The position numbers were made by a program, and so were the translations under genes. From assembly GCF_039880525.1 (NCBI RefSeq), contig NZ_CP156989.1, positions 1,302,001 to 1,366,000 of the forward strand: a DNA stretch of 64,000 nt, in the 5' to 3' direction. Origin of the DNA: Agrococcus sp. ProA11. Lineage in GTDB: Bacteria; Actinomycetota; Actinomycetes; Actinomycetales; Microbacteriaceae. The notes below the pieces were generated by a model. The model worked only from the letters and a program-made list of their open reading frames with translations. It was not told where the DNA came from and did no database searches. This document shows, piece by piece, positions 54,617-64,000 of this stretch (positions are counted from its first letter, which is position 1; the number at the start of each line of letters is the position of its first letter).

Positions 54617-55327
54617 TCAGCGGCCGCCCTCCTCCAGGAGCGCGGCCGCTTCGGCGTCCAGCAGCATGAGCGTCTCGTGCCGGCCGTGCGCGGTGCCTGC
54701 CGGCGCGTCGGCAGCGGACGCGCCACTGCGTGCGAGCGCGACGGCGGGTGCCTTGTCGGCGCCCGCGATCACGAGCCAGACGCGGTCGGATGCATTGATC
54801 GCGTCCACCGTGAAGCTCAGCCGCTCCGGCGGCGGCTTGGGGGAATCGGTCACGCCGATGACGGCGACGCCGGCCTCGTGCACGCCGGCATGGCCGGGGA
54901 AGAGCGAGGCGATGTGCGCGTCGGGGCCCATGCCCAGCAGCGTCAGGTCGATCGGGCCGAGCTCGCGCAGCAGCGCCGTGCCCGCTGCTGCGGCATCCGC
55001 GAGCGGCGTGCCGTCGTCGGCGGGGAGCTCTCGGATGTTCTCCGCCGGGATCGGCACCCGGTCGAGCAGCGCCTCGCGCGCCTGCACGGCATTGCGGTCG
55101 GGGGAGTCGGACGCCACGTAGCGCTCATCGCTCCAGGTGATGCGCACGCGCTGCCACTCGATCTCGCGGTCGGCGAGCTCGGCGAGCAGGGCGATCCCCA
55201 CCGAGCCTCCCGTGACCGCGACGGTCGCGCGCCCCTGGGAGGCGATCAGCTCGCCGAGCAGGGTCGCGAGCCGGTCGGCAGTGCGCTCGACGAGCGTCGC
55301 TCGGTCGTCGTGGACGATGACGGTCAT
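54617..55327 (-). CDS. pgl: 6-phosphogluconolactonase
   Basis: Second step of the oxidative pentose-phosphate pathway: hydrolyses 6-phosphogluconolactone. The 236-residue DevB/NagB-fold protein has VAVTGGSVG (phosphate loop, about residue 38), WSDERYVASDSPDRN and LLGMGPDAHIASLFPGH, all typical. The ATG overlaps the opcA stop by four bases. It is the last gene of the tkt-tal-pgi-zwf-opcA-pgl operon. Confidence 0.95.
   Translation of the reverse strand: MTVIVHDDRATLVERTADRLATLLGELIASQGRATVAVTGGSVGIALLAELADREIEWQRVRITWSDERYVASDSPDRNAVQAREALLDRVPIPAENIRELPADDGTPLADAAAAGTALLRELGPIDLTLLGMGPDAHIASLFPGHAGVHEAGVAVIGVTDSPKPPPERLSFTVDAINASDRVWLVIAGADKAPAVALARSGASAADAPAGTAHGRHETLMLLDAEAAALLEEGGR
54619..54650. 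terminator. Nested hairpin at the convergent ends of rbpA and pgl
   Basis: AGCGGCCG (54619-54626) and CGGCCGCT (54643-54650) are perfect arms with an inner CTCCT/AGGAG pair inside. It lies in the last codons of pgl and 28 bases after the rbpA stop, so it may terminate rbpA transcripts. A smaller hairpin, CGCGGC-TGA-GCCGCG (54583-54597), has the rbpA stop codon as its loop. Confidence 0.4.
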
Positions 55328-56265
55328 CGGACCTCCTCGGCCAGGGCCTGCAGCACCTGGCCATACATGTCGTCGGCGTCGAGCTTGCGCAGCTCCTCCG
55401 CCAGCTGGTCCTCGAGCCCACGGGTCGAGAGCGCGAGGTGGTGCTCCGGCTGGCCGGGCTGGACGAGGATCCCCACCGAGTCGCGCAGCCGGGTGAGCGA
55501 CGAAGCGCCGCTGGCCCGCTCGAGCACGACCGAGTGCAGGCCGCTCGACCCCGTCGGGGTGCTGTCGCCTGCTTCGACCTTCTCGATCGGCACCCGCAGC
55601 CGCAGCCGCAGCCAGGCGGCCATCAGATGCACGCTCGGGTTCTCCAGGTCGCCGGAGACGCGACCCGCCTCGACGCGCTCGTAGGGCGGCTGGTCGAGCA
55701 GCGCTGCCATGTGTGCACGCCAGCTGGTCAACCGGGTCCAGGCGAGATCCGTGTCGCCCGGCATGTAGCAGCCCGCGAGCGACACGATCGCGCCATGCGG
55801 GTCCTGGTGCTTGCCCGAGTCGGTGATGCGTCGCTGCGAGATCTGGCCCAGCTGCGACGACGAGGGCGTCTCCGGCATGAAGCTCGGCCACCAGGCGACC
55901 ACCGGCGCATCCGGCAGCAGCAGGCCCTGCACGATGCCGAGCAGGTGCGAGCCGAGCTCGCCGTAGCACTGCAGCAGCACGACCTCGCTGGCGCCAGCGT
56001 CCGCGCCGACCCGGATCTCCGCGTCGAGGTGCGGCGCCTCGCGCGCGCTCACGTGATCCGGGTTGCGGGAGACGACGATGACGCGCATCGGGTGCTCGCG
56101 GGAGGCCTGGTTCGCGGCCCGGATCGCTTCCTCCTCCGCCCCGATCTGGGTGTGGATGACGAGCGTCAGCACGCGGCTGAGCGCCAGCACGCCGCCCTCC
56201 TCGCGGATCTCCAGCATGCGTCGCTGCACCTCGGCGGTGTTGGTGCGAGAGAGTCGGATGATCAC
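55324..56265 (-). CDS. opcA: Glucose-6-phosphate dehydrogenase assembly protein OpcA
   Basis: Needed for active Zwf in cyanobacteria and actinobacteria, probably as a redox-responsive or assembly partner. The 313 residues start IIRLSRTNTAEVQRRMLEIR with the REEGG and LTLVIH segments of the family; the middle has APVVAWWPSF. The GTG at 56265 was chosen: it overlaps the zwf stop by four bases and has GGAGG six bases upstream. An ATG four codons before it is less likely because that GGAGG would then be inside the gene. Confidence 0.92.
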   Translation of the reverse strand: MIIRLSRTNTAEVQRRMLEIREEGGVLALSRVLTLVIHTQIGAEEEAIRAANQASREHPMRVIVVSRNPDHVSAREAPHLDAEIRVGADAGASEVVLLQCYGELGSHLLGIVQGLLLPDAPVVAWWPSFMPETPSSSQLGQISQRRITDSGKHQDPHGAIVSLAGCYMPGDTDLAWTRLTSWRAHMAALLDQPPYERVEAGRVSGDLENPSVHLMAAWLRLRLRVPIEKVEAGDSTPTGSSGLHSVVLERASGASSLTRLRDSVGILVQPGQPEHHLALSTRGLEDQLAEELRKLDADDMYGQVLQALAEEVR

Positions 56266-57845
56266 GGGCGCCTCCATTGCCTGTCGTCGCGCGTGAGCAG
56301 GTCGTGCGCGCCGCGCGGGCCCCACGATCCCGGCTCGTACTGCTCCACCGGTCCGCCGACGGACTCCCAGTGCTCCTCGATCGGGTCGAGGATCTTCCAG
56401 GAGAGCTCGACCTCCTCGTGGCGGGGGAACAGCGGCGGGTCGCCCAGCAGCACATCGAGGATCAGCCGCTCGTAGGCCTCGGGGCGCTCCTCGGTGAAGG
56501 CGTGGCCGTAGCCGAAGTCCATCGTCACGTCCCGCACGTGCATGCCGGGTCCCGGCACCTTCGAGCCGATCCGCATGGAGACGCCCTCGTCGGGCTGCAC
56601 GCGGATCACGAGCGCGTTCTCGCCCATCGTGCGATCCGAGTCCGGGAAGAGGTACTGCGAGGCGCGCTTGAACACGATCGCGATCTCGGTGACCCTGCGT
56701 CCCAGTCGCTTGCCGGCCCGGAGGTAGAAGGGCACGCCCGCCCAGCGGCGCGTGTCGACCTGCAGCTTGATCGCCGCGTACGTCTCGGTGGCGGAGTCGG
56801 GGCGCATCCCCTCCTCCTCCAGGAAGCCCTTCACGAGCGCCCCGCCATGCCATCCGGCGGCGTACTGGCCGCGTGCGGCAGAGGCGTCGAGGGGGAGCGG
56901 CACGCGCGCCGCGCGCAGCACCTTCTCCTTCTCCACCCGCAGGTCGGCGGCGTCGAACGAGACCGGCTCCTCCATCGCGGTGAGCGCGAACAGCTGCAGC
57001 AGGTGGTTCTGGATCACATCGCGTGCGGCGCCGATGCCGTCGTAGTAGCCGGCGCGGCCACCCACGCCGATGTCCTCCGCCATGGTGATCTGCACGTGGT
57101 CGATGTGGTTGGCGTTCCAGATCGGCTCCCACAGGCTGTTGGCGAAGCGCAGCGCCAGGATGTTCTGCACCGTCTCCTTGCCGAGATAGTGGTCGATGCG
57201 GAAGACGCTGTCGGCCGGGAACACCGACTCGACCACGGCGTTCAGCTCGCGCGCCGACTGCAGGTCGTGGCCGAACGGCTTCTCGATGACGACCCGGCGC
57301 CAGGCATCGCCCTCGCCCTCGGCGAGGCCGGAGCGCTTGAGCTGCTGCGTCACGAGCGGGAACGCGTTGGGCGGGATCGACAGGTAGAACGCGTGGTTGC
57401 CCATCGTGCCGCGCGCCTCGTCGAGCTCCGAGAGCACCTCAGCGAGCCGGTCGAATGCGTCGTCGTCGTCGAAGTCGCCCTGCACGAAGCGAATGCCGTC
57501 GCTCAGCTGGCGCCAGACGGACTCTCGGAACGAGGTGCGTGCGTGCTGCTGGACGGCCTCCCGCACCACCTCGGAGAATTGCTCGTGCGTCCAGTCGCGA
57601 CGGCCGAAGCCGACCAGGCCGAAGCCCGGAGGCAGCAGTCCGCGATTGGCGAGGTCATACACCGCGGGAAGCAGCTTCTTGCGCGCCAGGTCGCCGGTGA
57701 CGCCGAAGAACGTCATGGCGTTCGGGCCCGGGATGCGGGTCAGCCGCTGATCCGCCGCGTCGCGCAGCGGGTTCTGCCCGGCCGCGATCGGGACCGTCGG
57801 GGCGGCAGCCTCGCTGGCTCCTGCCCCGACCGTCACAGCCGTCAT
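56262..57845 (-). CDS. zwf: Glucose-6-phosphate dehydrogenase
   Basis: Entry enzyme of the oxidative pentose-phosphate pathway, a main NADPH source. The 527 residues begin with a variable tail (about 1-38), then the coenzyme loop TFFGVTGDLARKKLLPAVY, EKPFGHDLQSA, and the active-site RIDHYLGKETVQN. It overlaps pgi and opcA by four bases on each side, so it is translated in a coupled run with its assembly partner. Confidence 0.97.
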   Translation of the reverse strand: MTAVTVGAGASEAAAPTVPIAAGQNPLRDAADQRLTRIPGPNAMTFFGVTGDLARKKLLPAVYDLANRGLLPPGFGLVGFGRRDWTHEQFSEVVREAVQQHARTSFRESVWRQLSDGIRFVQGDFDDDDAFDRLAEVLSELDEARGTMGNHAFYLSIPPNAFPLVTQQLKRSGLAEGEGDAWRRVVIEKPFGHDLQSARELNAVVESVFPADSVFRIDHYLGKETVQNILALRFANSLWEPIWNANHIDHVQITMAEDIGVGGRAGYYDGIGAARDVIQNHLLQLFALTAMEEPVSFDAADLRVEKEKVLRAARVPLPLDASAARGQYAAGWHGGALVKGFLEEEGMRPDSATETYAAIKLQVDTRRWAGVPFYLRAGKRLGRRVTEIAIVFKRASQYLFPDSDRTMGENALVIRVQPDEGVSMRIGSKVPGPGMHVRDVTMDFGYGHAFTEERPEAYERLILDVLLGDPPLFPRHEEVELSWKILDPIEEHWESVGGPVEQYEPGSWGPRGAHDLLTRDDRQWRRP

Positions 57846-59437
57846 CGAGCCGCTGCGCCGAGCAGCCGGTCCAGGCCCTCGTCCAAGTCGTCGAGCGTGA
57901 GCGTCAGCACGGGCCGGCCGTGCTCGGCGAGCACGCTCGCGTCACCGGCGGCCTGCGCCCGGATGAGCTGCCCGAAGGTGAACGGGCGGCCGGGGATCTC
58001 GAGGTCCTCGTGCGGTGCCCCGAGCAGCTGCAGGAACACGCCGTTGGGCGTGCCTCCCTTGTGGTACTGGCCGGTGGAGTGCAGGAAGCGCGGCCCCCAG
58101 CCGAAGGTGACCGGGCGCTGCGTGCGAGCCGCGAACGCCTGGCGGAGGCGCTCGAAGCGCGGCTGGCCGATGCGGTCGAGGTAGGCGTGGATCGCCAGGT
58201 AGCCGCCCTCGCCGAGCTGCGCGAGCAGCGCGTCCAGGGATGCTTCGACGGTGTCGAGCGCGACGCCGCCGGTGCCGCGCACCTCGATGCCGCCGTCCAC
58301 CGCGACGGGCGCCGCCGGGGGCTGCAGGTCGTCGAGCAGGCCGCGGGCGGCGTTCTTGGCCGACTCCACGTCGGGCTGGTCGAAGGGGTTGATGCCGAGG
58401 ATGCGGCCCGCGACCGCCACGGCGAACTCCCACACCAGCAGCTGTGCGCCGAGCGTGCCGGCCACTTCGACCTCGCCCTCGGCGACCTCTCTGGCCTCCC
58501 GAGCGGAGCCCACGAGTCGGACCACCTGCAGGTCGGGCAGCTGCGCGTCGAGCTCGGCAGCATTCCGCTCGAGCACCACGGGCAGCAGGCCGAGGCCCTC
58601 CTTGCCCGTCGACTCCGCGATCAGCTGCTCCGCCCATTCGCCCAGACCGATGATGTGCGTGCCGTCGGCGACGATGCCGATCTTGTCGCGCAGCGGCTTG
58701 GTCGCCGCGATCACGGCGGCGAGCTGCAGCCCGGGGTTGGACTCCGAGTCCTCGCTGATCTCCGGCAGGGCGGCGATCGCCTCGTCCAGCAGCTCGCGCA
58801 CATCCACGCCGGCAAGCCCCGAGGGGACGATCCCGAAGGCGGTGAGCGCCGAGTAGCGACCGCCGACGTTCGGGTCGGCGTTGAAGACGCGGTAGCCGGC
58901 GCGGCGAGCCTCGGCGTCGAGCGGTGAGCCCGGGTCGGTGACGACGACGATGCGCTCGGCGGGATCGATGCCCGCCTCGCGGTACGCCGCCTCGAACGCG
59001 CGGCGCTGGCTGTCGGTCTCGAGCGTCGAGCCGGACTTCGACGACACCACGAGCGCGGTGCGCGCGAGACCGTCGCGGAGCGCGCGGCGCACCTGCTCCG
59101 GCTCCGTGGAGTCGAGCACGGTGAGATCGGCGCCCTCGGTGCGGGTGATGACCTCTGGCGCGAGCGACGAGCCGCCCATGCCGGCCAGCGCGATCCGGTC
59201 GACGCCGTGCGCACGCAGCTGCTTGCGCAGCGCCTCGATGTCGTCGACGAGTCCCCGGGTGCCTGCCGCTGCCTCGACCCAGCCGAGCCGGATCGATGCC
59301 TCTGCCTCGGCGGCCTCGCCCCAGAGGGTCGCGTCGCCGGAGACGAGCCTGCCAGCCACGCCATCGGCGACCAGCTGCGGCACGACCCGCTCGATGGCCT
59401 CGGCCGCTGCGCCGGAGGCGGAGATGATGAACGTCAT
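57842..59437 (-). CDS. pgi: Glucose-6-phosphate isomerase, type related to Tal-Pgi fusions
   Basis: Interconverts glucose 6-phosphate and fructose 6-phosphate. The 531 residues show [12 protein letters not shown] (sugar-phosphate loop) and [14 protein letters not shown], the SIS-domain pattern. Overall it looks less like E. coli Pgi and more like the isomerase half of bifunctional transaldolase/phosphoglucose isomerase proteins, which fits its position four bases overlapping the end of tal. That subtype is my reading of the motifs and would need an alignment. Confidence 0.9.
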   Translation of the reverse strand: MTFIISASGAAAEAIERVVPQLVADGVAGRLVSGDATLWGEAAEAEASIRLGWVEAAAGTRGLVDDIEALRKQLRAHGVDRIALAGMGGSSLAPEVITRTEGADLTVLDSTEPEQVRRALRDGLARTALVVSSKSGSTLETDSQRRAFEAAYREAGIDPAERIVVVTDPGSPLDAEARRAGYRVFNADPNVGGRYSALTAFGIVPSGLAGVDVRELLDEAIAALPEISEDSESNPGLQLAAVIAATKPLRDKIGIVADGTHIIGLGEWAEQLIAESTGKEGLGLLPVVLERNAAELDAQLPDLQVVRLVGSAREAREVAEGEVEVAGTLGAQLLVWEFAVAVAGRILGINPFDQPDVESAKNAARGLLDDLQPPAAPVAVDGGIEVRGTGGVALDTVEASLDALLAQLGEGGYLAIHAYLDRIGQPRFERLRQAFAARTQRPVTFGWGPRFLHSTGQYHKGGTPNGVFLQLLGAPHEDLEIPGRPFTFGQLIRAQAAGDASVLAEHGRPVLTLTLDDLDEGLDRLLGAAAR

Positions 59438-60543
59438 GCGCGTGCTCCTGCCATGTGCTCCTGCACGGTCTGCACGAGCTCCGCCCAGGAGGCGTCGAAC
59501 TTCTCCAGGCCCTCGGCCTCCAACTGCTCGACGACCTCCGCGTAGGAGATGCCCAGCGCGTCGAGCGCGTCGAGCACGCCCTCGGCTGCCTCGAAGTTGC
59601 CCGCGATCGCGTCGCCCTGCACCTGTCCGTGGTCAGCGAGCGCCTCGAGCGTCTTCTCGGGCATGGTGTTGACCGTCTCGGGTGCCACGAGCTGCGTCAC
59701 GTAGAGCGTGTCGGGCAGCGCCGGGTCCTTGACGCCGGTGGATGCCCACAGCGGGCGCTGCGTGTTCGCGCCCGCGGCGAGCAGCGTCTCGGCGCGCTCG
59801 CTGGCGAACGACTCCTGCCAGACGCGGTAGGCGAGGTGCGCGTTGGCGATGCCCGCCTTGCCCTTGAGCGCCGCCGCCTCCTCGGTGCCGATCGCGTCGA
59901 GGCGCTTGTCGAACTCGCTGTCGACGCGCGACACGAAGAAGGACGCGACCGAGTGGATCTTCGACAGGTCCTTGCCCGCCTGCTGCGCGCGCTCCAGGCC
60001 CGTGAGGTAGGCGTTGATGACGTCGCGGTAGCGGTCCAGTGCGAAGATCAGCGTCACGTTGACGCTGATGCCCGCCGCGATCGTGTCGGCGATGGCCGCC
60101 AGGCCCTGCTCGGTGGCGGGGATCTTGATCAGCACGTTCTCGCGCCCGACCCGCTCGTGGAGCGACGCCGCCTGCGCGACCGTGCCCTGCGTGTCACGGG
60201 CGAGGCCCGGCTCGACCTCGATCGAGACCCGGCCGTCCTTGCCGCCCGACTCGCGGTAGACCTCGGCGAAGACGTCGCACGAATCCGCGACGTCCGTGGT
60301 GGTCAACGAGGTGATGACCTCGTCGACGCTCGCGCCGCTGGCGGTGAGCTCGTGCACGGCGGCCTCGTAGGACTCGCCCTCGGCGATCGCCTTCGCGAAG
60401 ATCGTGGGGTTGGTGGTGACGCCGACCACGTTGCGCTCGGCGATGAGCTCTGCGAGGTTGCCGGTGGTGATGCGCTGGCGCGAGAGGTCATCGAGCCAGA
60501 TGCTGACGCCGGCGTCGCTGAGTGCCTGAGTGTTCTCGTTCAT
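59434..60543 (-). CDS. tal: Transaldolase
   Basis: Moves a dihydroxyacetone unit between sugar phosphates in the pentose-phosphate pathway. The 369 residues are the actinobacterial type: [23 protein letters not shown], the Schiff-base lysine in [24 protein letters not shown] and the WASTGVKDP region. The ATG has AGGAGGCAAGGA upstream. It is the second gene of the operon, 20 bases after tkt, and overlaps pgi by ATGA. Confidence 0.96.
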   Translation of the reverse strand: MNENTQALSDAGVSIWLDDLSRQRITTGNLAELIAERNVVGVTTNPTIFAKAIAEGESYEAAVHELTASGASVDEVITSLTTTDVADSCDVFAEVYRESGGKDGRVSIEVEPGLARDTQGTVAQAASLHERVGRENVLIKIPATEQGLAAIADTIAAGISVNVTLIFALDRYRDVINAYLTGLERAQQAGKDLSKIHSVASFFVSRVDSEFDKRLDAIGTEEAAALKGKAGIANAHLAYRVWQESFASERAETLLAAGANTQRPLWASTGVKDPALPDTLYVTQLVAPETVNTMPEKTLEALADHGQVQGDAIAGNFEAAEGVLDALDALGISYAEVVEQLEAEGLEKFDASWAELVQTVQEHMAGARA

Positions 60544-60563
60544 GTCCTTGCCTCCTGGCTCGC

Positions 60564-62678
60564 TCAGCGAGCCGCTTCGATGGATGCGCGAGCGGCGTCG
60601 ACCACGGCCTCTGCCGTGAACCCGAACTCGCGGAACAGGGTCTGGTAGTCGGCGCTGGCGCCGAAGTGGTCGATCGCGACGGTGCGGCCGGCGTCGCCGA
60701 CGATGCCCTGCCACGTGAGCGGGGATCCGGCCTCGACGGAGACGCGCGCCTTGACCGCCTTCGGCAGCACCGACTCGCGGTACTCCGCCGACTGGTCGGC
60801 GAACCACTCGAGCGAGGGCGCGGCCACGACGCGCGCGGCGATGCCGTCGGCCTGCAGCCGCTCGCGGGCGTCGAGCGCGATCTGCACCTCGGAGCCGGTC
60901 GCGATCAGGATCACGTCCGGCGTGCCGTCCGTGGCCTCCGCGAGCACGTAGGCGCCCTTCGACACGTTCGACGCGGCGGCCAGCGTGTCACCGGAAGCCT
61001 CGCCGTCCCCGCGCTCGAACACCGGGATGTTCTGGCGGGTGAGCGCGATGCCCACCGGGCGATCGTGCCGCTCGAGGATGGCCTTCCACGCCCAGGCGGT
61101 CTCGTTCGCGTCGGATGGACGGACGACGTCGAATCCGGGGATGGCGCGGAGCGCCGCGAGCTGCTCGATGGGCTGGTGGGTCGGGCCGTCCTCGCCGAGC
61201 GCGATCGAGTCGTGCGTCCAGACGTGGATCGGGTGCGCGCCCATCAGCGCGGCCAGCCGCAGCGCGGGGCGCTGGTAGTCGCTGAAGATCAGGAATGTGC
61301 CGCCGTAGGCGCGCGTCGGGCCGTGCAGCGCGATGCCGTTCAGGATCGCCGCCATGGCGTGCTCGCGGATGCCGAAGTGCAGCGTGCGCCCGCGCGCCGA
61401 GGCCTCGGACCACATCCGGGTGCCGTGCTCCGCCGGCGCGAACGAGCCCTTGCCCTCGAGCGTGGTGTTGTTCGACTCCGCGAGGTCGGCGGAGCCGCCC
61501 CAGAGCTCGGGGAGGACATCGGCGAGCGCGTTGAGCACCTTGCCGGAGGCGGCGCGCGTGGAGACCTCGGTGCCGGCCTCGAACACCGGCAGCGCCTCCT
61601 CGACGCCGTCGGGCAGCTCGCCGGCGAGCAGGCGGTCGAGCAGCGCGCTGCGCTCGGGGTTCGCGGCCTTCCACGCGTCGAAGCGCTCCTGCCATGCCGC
61701 GCGAGCCTCCTCGGCGCGTGCCTTGGCGTTGCCGCGGGTGTACTCGATGACGGCGTCGTCCACCTGGAACGACTGCTCCGGGTCGAAGCCCAGCAGCTCC
61801 TTCACCGCCGCGACCTCTTCGCTGCCGAGCTTGGCGCCGTGCGCCTTGCCGGTGCCCTGCAGCTTCGGCGCGGGCCAGCCGATGATCGTGCGCAGGATGA
61901 CGAGGCTCGGCTTCGCCGTCTCGGCCTTCGCCTGTTCGATCGCGGCGTGCAGCGCCTCGACATCCTCCACGTAGTCGTCGGCCGTCGGCCGGTCGCCGGT
62001 GCGCCAGGAGACCTCGAGCACCTGCCAGCCGTAGGCCTCGTAGCGGGCCTTGACGTCCTCGGTGAAGGCGATGTCGACATCGTCCTCGATCGAGATCTCG
62101 TTCGCGTCGTAGATCGCGATCAGGCGGCCGAGCTGCTGGTGGCCGGCGAGCGAGCCGGCCTCGCTCGTGACGCCCTCCTGCAGGTCGCCGTCGCTCGCGA
62201 TGACGTAGGTGTAGTGGTCGAAGGCGCTCTCGCCGACGGCGGTCTCGGGGTCGAAGAGCTCGCGCTCGAAGCGCTGCGCGTAGGCGAAGCCGACCGCCGA
62301 GGCGAGGCCCTGGCCGAGCGGCCCCGTCGTCATCTCGACGCCCTTGGTGTGGCCGTACTCCGGGTGACCGGGCGTGAGCGAGCCCCAGGTGCGGAGCGAC
62401 TCGATGTCGTGCTTCTCCAGCCCCGAGCCCGTCAGGTACAGCTGGATGTACTGCGTCAGCGACGAGTGGCCGGCAGAGAGGATGAAGCGGTCACGACCCA
62501 GCCAGGTGTCGTCGGCCGGGTCGCGATCCATGACCTTCTGGTACAGCAGGTGCGCGAGCGGCGCGAGACTCATCGCCGTGCCTGGGTGGCCGTTGCCCTT
62601 CTTCTCGACGGCATCGGCGGCCAGCACCCGTGCGGTGTCGACTGCCTGCTGGTCGTTGGTGGTCCATTCGAATGGCAA
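60564..62678 (-). CDS. tkt: Transketolase
   Basis: Thiamine-diphosphate enzyme moving two-carbon units between sugar phosphates. The 704 residues have [19 protein letters not shown], the ThDP motif from ASDGDLQEG to the IYDANEI region, and the catalytic glutamate in [13 protein letters not shown], plus the [15 protein letters not shown] loop. The start is TTG 62678, giving [15 protein letters not shown] with GAAGGAG five bases before it; no ATG or GTG fits the conserved N-terminus. It is the first gene of the operon and divergent from ctaB; TATGCT (62751-62756, - strand) could be its -10 box. Confidence 0.95.
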   Translation of the reverse strand: MPFEWTTNDQQAVDTARVLAADAVEKKGNGHPGTAMSLAPLAHLLYQKVMDRDPADDTWLGRDRFILSAGHSSLTQYIQLYLTGSGLEKHDIESLRTWGSLTPGHPEYGHTKGVEMTTGPLGQGLASAVGFAYAQRFERELFDPETAVGESAFDHYTYVIASDGDLQEGVTSEAGSLAGHQQLGRLIAIYDANEISIEDDVDIAFTEDVKARYEAYGWQVLEVSWRTGDRPTADDYVEDVEALHAAIEQAKAETAKPSLVILRTIIGWPAPKLQGTGKAHGAKLGSEEVAAVKELLGFDPEQSFQVDDAVIEYTRGNAKARAEEARAAWQERFDAWKAANPERSALLDRLLAGELPDGVEEALPVFEAGTEVSTRAASGKVLNALADVLPELWGGSADLAESNNTTLEGKGSFAPAEHGTRMWSEASARGRTLHFGIREHAMAAILNGIALHGPTRAYGGTFLIFSDYQRPALRLAALMGAHPIHVWTHDSIALGEDGPTHQPIEQLAALRAIPGFDVVRPSDANETAWAWKAILERHDRPVGIALTRQNIPVFERGDGEASGDTLAAASNVSKGAYVLAEATDGTPDVILIATGSEVQIALDARERLQADGIAARVVAAPSLEWFADQSAEYRESVLPKAVKARVSVEAGSPLTWQGIVGDAGRTVAIDHFGASADYQTLFREFGFTAEAVVDAARASIEAAR

Positions 62679-62811
62679 GGGGACTCCTTCATCGGGCTGC
62701 CCGCGCAGAGCTTCCGAGCGCCGCGGCGGGGCGGACGTTGCGACACCTCCAGCATAGTGAGCAAGCATGTGCGCCCAGTGGGCGTACCCCGCCGCGGCCG
62801 TGCGCGTCAGA

Positions 62812-62817
62812 TAGGAT
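62812..62817 (+). promoter_or_regulatory. Possible -10 box TAGGAT of ctaB
   Basis: TAGGAT stands five bases before an in-frame TTG (62823) and 50 bases before ATG 62868. The distance to the TTG is close to the leaderless spacing seen elsewhere. Confidence 0.4.
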
Positions 62818-62867
62818 GAGGGTTGGCCATACGGCACTCGCCCTCGTCTGAACGGATCCCGCTGCAT

Positions 62868-63812
62868 ATGTCGAACTCGGCTTCGCCCGGCGTCGTCGCA
62901 CCCGAGGTCGAGGGACGGCAGCTGAGCGCTCGGGTCTCGGTGAAGGCGAAGGCGTACGTCGCGATGACCAAGCCGCGCGTCATCGAGCTGCTGCTGGTCA
63001 CCGCGCTGCCCACCATGTTCCTGGCCGCGGGCGGCGTGCCGCCGCTCGGCGCCCTGACCGCCACGCTCATCGGCGGCTTCCTGAGCGCGGGCAGCGCCAA
63101 CGCGTTCAACATGATCCTCGATCGCGACATCGACCGGGTCATGCACCGCACGCAGCAGCGGCCGCTCGTGACGGGCACGCTCTCGGTCCTCGAGGCGCAC
63201 GTGTTCGCGTGGACGCTGGCCGTGGTCTCGACTGTCGTGCTCGCCGTGTTCGCGACGCCGCTGGCGGCGGCGCTGTCGGTCGCGGCGATCGCCTTCTACG
63301 TGCTCATCTACACGATGCTGCTGAAGCGCCGCACGGAGCAGAACATCGTCTGGGGCGGCATCGCCGGATGCTTCCCGGTCGTGATCGGCTGGGCAGGGGT
63401 CACCGGCACGCTCGACTGGCCCGCCTGGATCCTCTTCACGCTCGTGTTCCTCTGGACGCCGGCGCACTACTGGCCGCTGTCGATGAAGTACCGCGACGAC
63501 TACGAGGCGGCGCACGTGCCGATGCTCGGCGTCGTGCGGGGCACGCAGATGGTCGGCATCCAGGTCATCCTCTACGCGTGGGCGTCGATCGCCTGCACGC
63601 TGCTGCTGATCCCGGTCGCCGGGATGGGCCTGCTCTACAGCGCGGTCGCGGTGATCGCGGGCGCGTGGTTCATCGGCGAGTCGCACGCGCTCTACAGCCG
63701 TGCGATCCGCGGTGCGAGCGAGCTGCGCGCGATGCGCGTCTTCCACGCCTCGAACACCTACCTGACGCTGATCTTCCTCGCGGTCGGCGTCGACCCCTTG
63801 CTGCCCTTCTAG
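62868..63812 (+). CDS. ctaB: Protoheme IX farnesyltransferase (heme O synthase)
   Basis: Adds a farnesyl chain to heme b to make heme O for terminal oxidases. The 314-residue UbiA-type membrane protein has about nine helices and the prenyl-phosphate motif [19 protein letters not shown] with both aspartates, plus the second loop [12 protein letters not shown]. The ATG 62868 is a choice; TTG 62823 would add 15 residues and fits the -10 box better. It is divergent from tkt, as in many actinobacteria. Confidence 0.94.
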   Translation: MSNSASPGVVAPEVEGRQLSARVSVKAKAYVAMTKPRVIELLLVTALPTMFLAAGGVPPLGALTATLIGGFLSAGSANAFNMILDRDIDRVMHRTQQRPLVTGTLSVLEAHVFAWTLAVVSTVVLAVFATPLAAALSVAAIAFYVLIYTMLLKRRTEQNIVWGGIAGCFPVVIGWAGVTGTLDWPAWILFTLVFLWTPAHYWPLSMKYRDDYEAAHVPMLGVVRGTQMVGIQVILYAWASIACTLLLIPVAGMGLLYSAVAVIAGAWFIGESHALYSRAIRGASELRAMRVFHASNTYLTLIFLAVGVDPLLPF

Positions 63813-64000
63813 CCGCCCGGCGCCCCCGCCGGTGCCGCCCGCCGGCTCCGCCCGCGTATCCGCCGACCCGCCCCGCGCCATCACCGACCCGCCCCGCGCA
63901 TCCCGGCGCCTCCGCCGAGCGTCCCGAAACGGCGCGCTCACCGGCCGAAACGCACGATCCGGGGAAGCTCGCACCCGCAGTCGTCGGCGAGCGTCCCGAG
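63813..64000 (+). other. Non-coding tail with short direct repeats
   Basis: 188 bases of very C-rich sequence with no credible gene. CCGACCCGCCCCGCGC occurs at 63863-63878 and again at 63884-63899; CGAGCGTCCCGA occurs at 63916-63927 and at 63988-63999. CCGAAACG also recurs between them. No terminator hairpin with a T-run is seen after ctaB. Confidence 0.5.

Noticed and set aside
60564-63974. Upstream extension of the tkt frame to 1136 codons across ctaB
   Set aside because: The extension is antisense to ctaB and has no transketolase similarity; the TTG start with a good ribosome-binding site explains the gene.

Overview
The window is about 64 kb of high-GC chromosomal DNA from an actinobacterium. 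The evidence is RbpA, WhiA, an ANTAR-type PdtaR, OpcA next to Zwf, a PriA that has lost its helicase motifs, many GTG and TTG starts, and TAGGCT-type -10 boxes. Gene order and protein style point to Micrococcales, most likely Microbacteriaceae; the genus is not certain. Almost everything is vertically inherited core genome. I see no insertion sequence, prophage, CRISPR array or resistance island.

Left part (1-22892, all on the + strand): the 3' part of metK, then priA, fmt, rsmB, rpe, hisE-G-F-I, trpE, a Trp-associated membrane protein, a small HGxxPAAW-type membrane protein, trpC-B-A, lgt, gltB-gltD and pyk. Many junctions are 4-base ATGA or GTGA overlaps, so translation is probably coupled from his into trp into lgt. 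trpD, trpF, trpG and hisA are not here.

Middle (22893-43324): a tRNA-Leu(CAA) on the - strand, the antiterminator response regulator pdtaR, a hotdog thioesterase, polA, an F420-type LLM oxidoreductase, a DUF885 peptidase-like protein, an unknown small protein, rpsA with a good promoter and terminator, and a DUF4126 membrane protein. Next comes a signalling trio: a membrane histidine kinase, a seven-helix protein with a degenerate GGDEF-like domain, and a convergent OmpR-type regulator. coaE, uvrB and an operon of 5-oxoprolinase parts (pxpA, fused pxpBC) with a biotin carboxylase/biotin carrier fusion follow.

Right part (43399-64000): uvrA-uvrC-rapZ-whiA, sodA, gap-pgk-tpiA-secG-rbpA on the + strand. 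Convergent to these is the pentose-phosphate operon tkt-tal-pgi-zwf-opcA-pgl on the - strand, with ctaB divergent from tkt. Glycolysis and the pentose-phosphate pathway therefore meet tail to tail at about 54.6 kb.

Nothing here is a clearly new system. The points most worth a second look are: a set of genes with a -10 box exactly 6 or 7 bases before the start codon (probably leaderless mRNAs); an extra two-helix insertion in Lgt; the kinase/degenerate-GGDEF/regulator trio; the split urea-carboxylase-like pxp operon; and palindromes in the rpsA leader, at the uvrA promoter, after pdtaR and before fmt.
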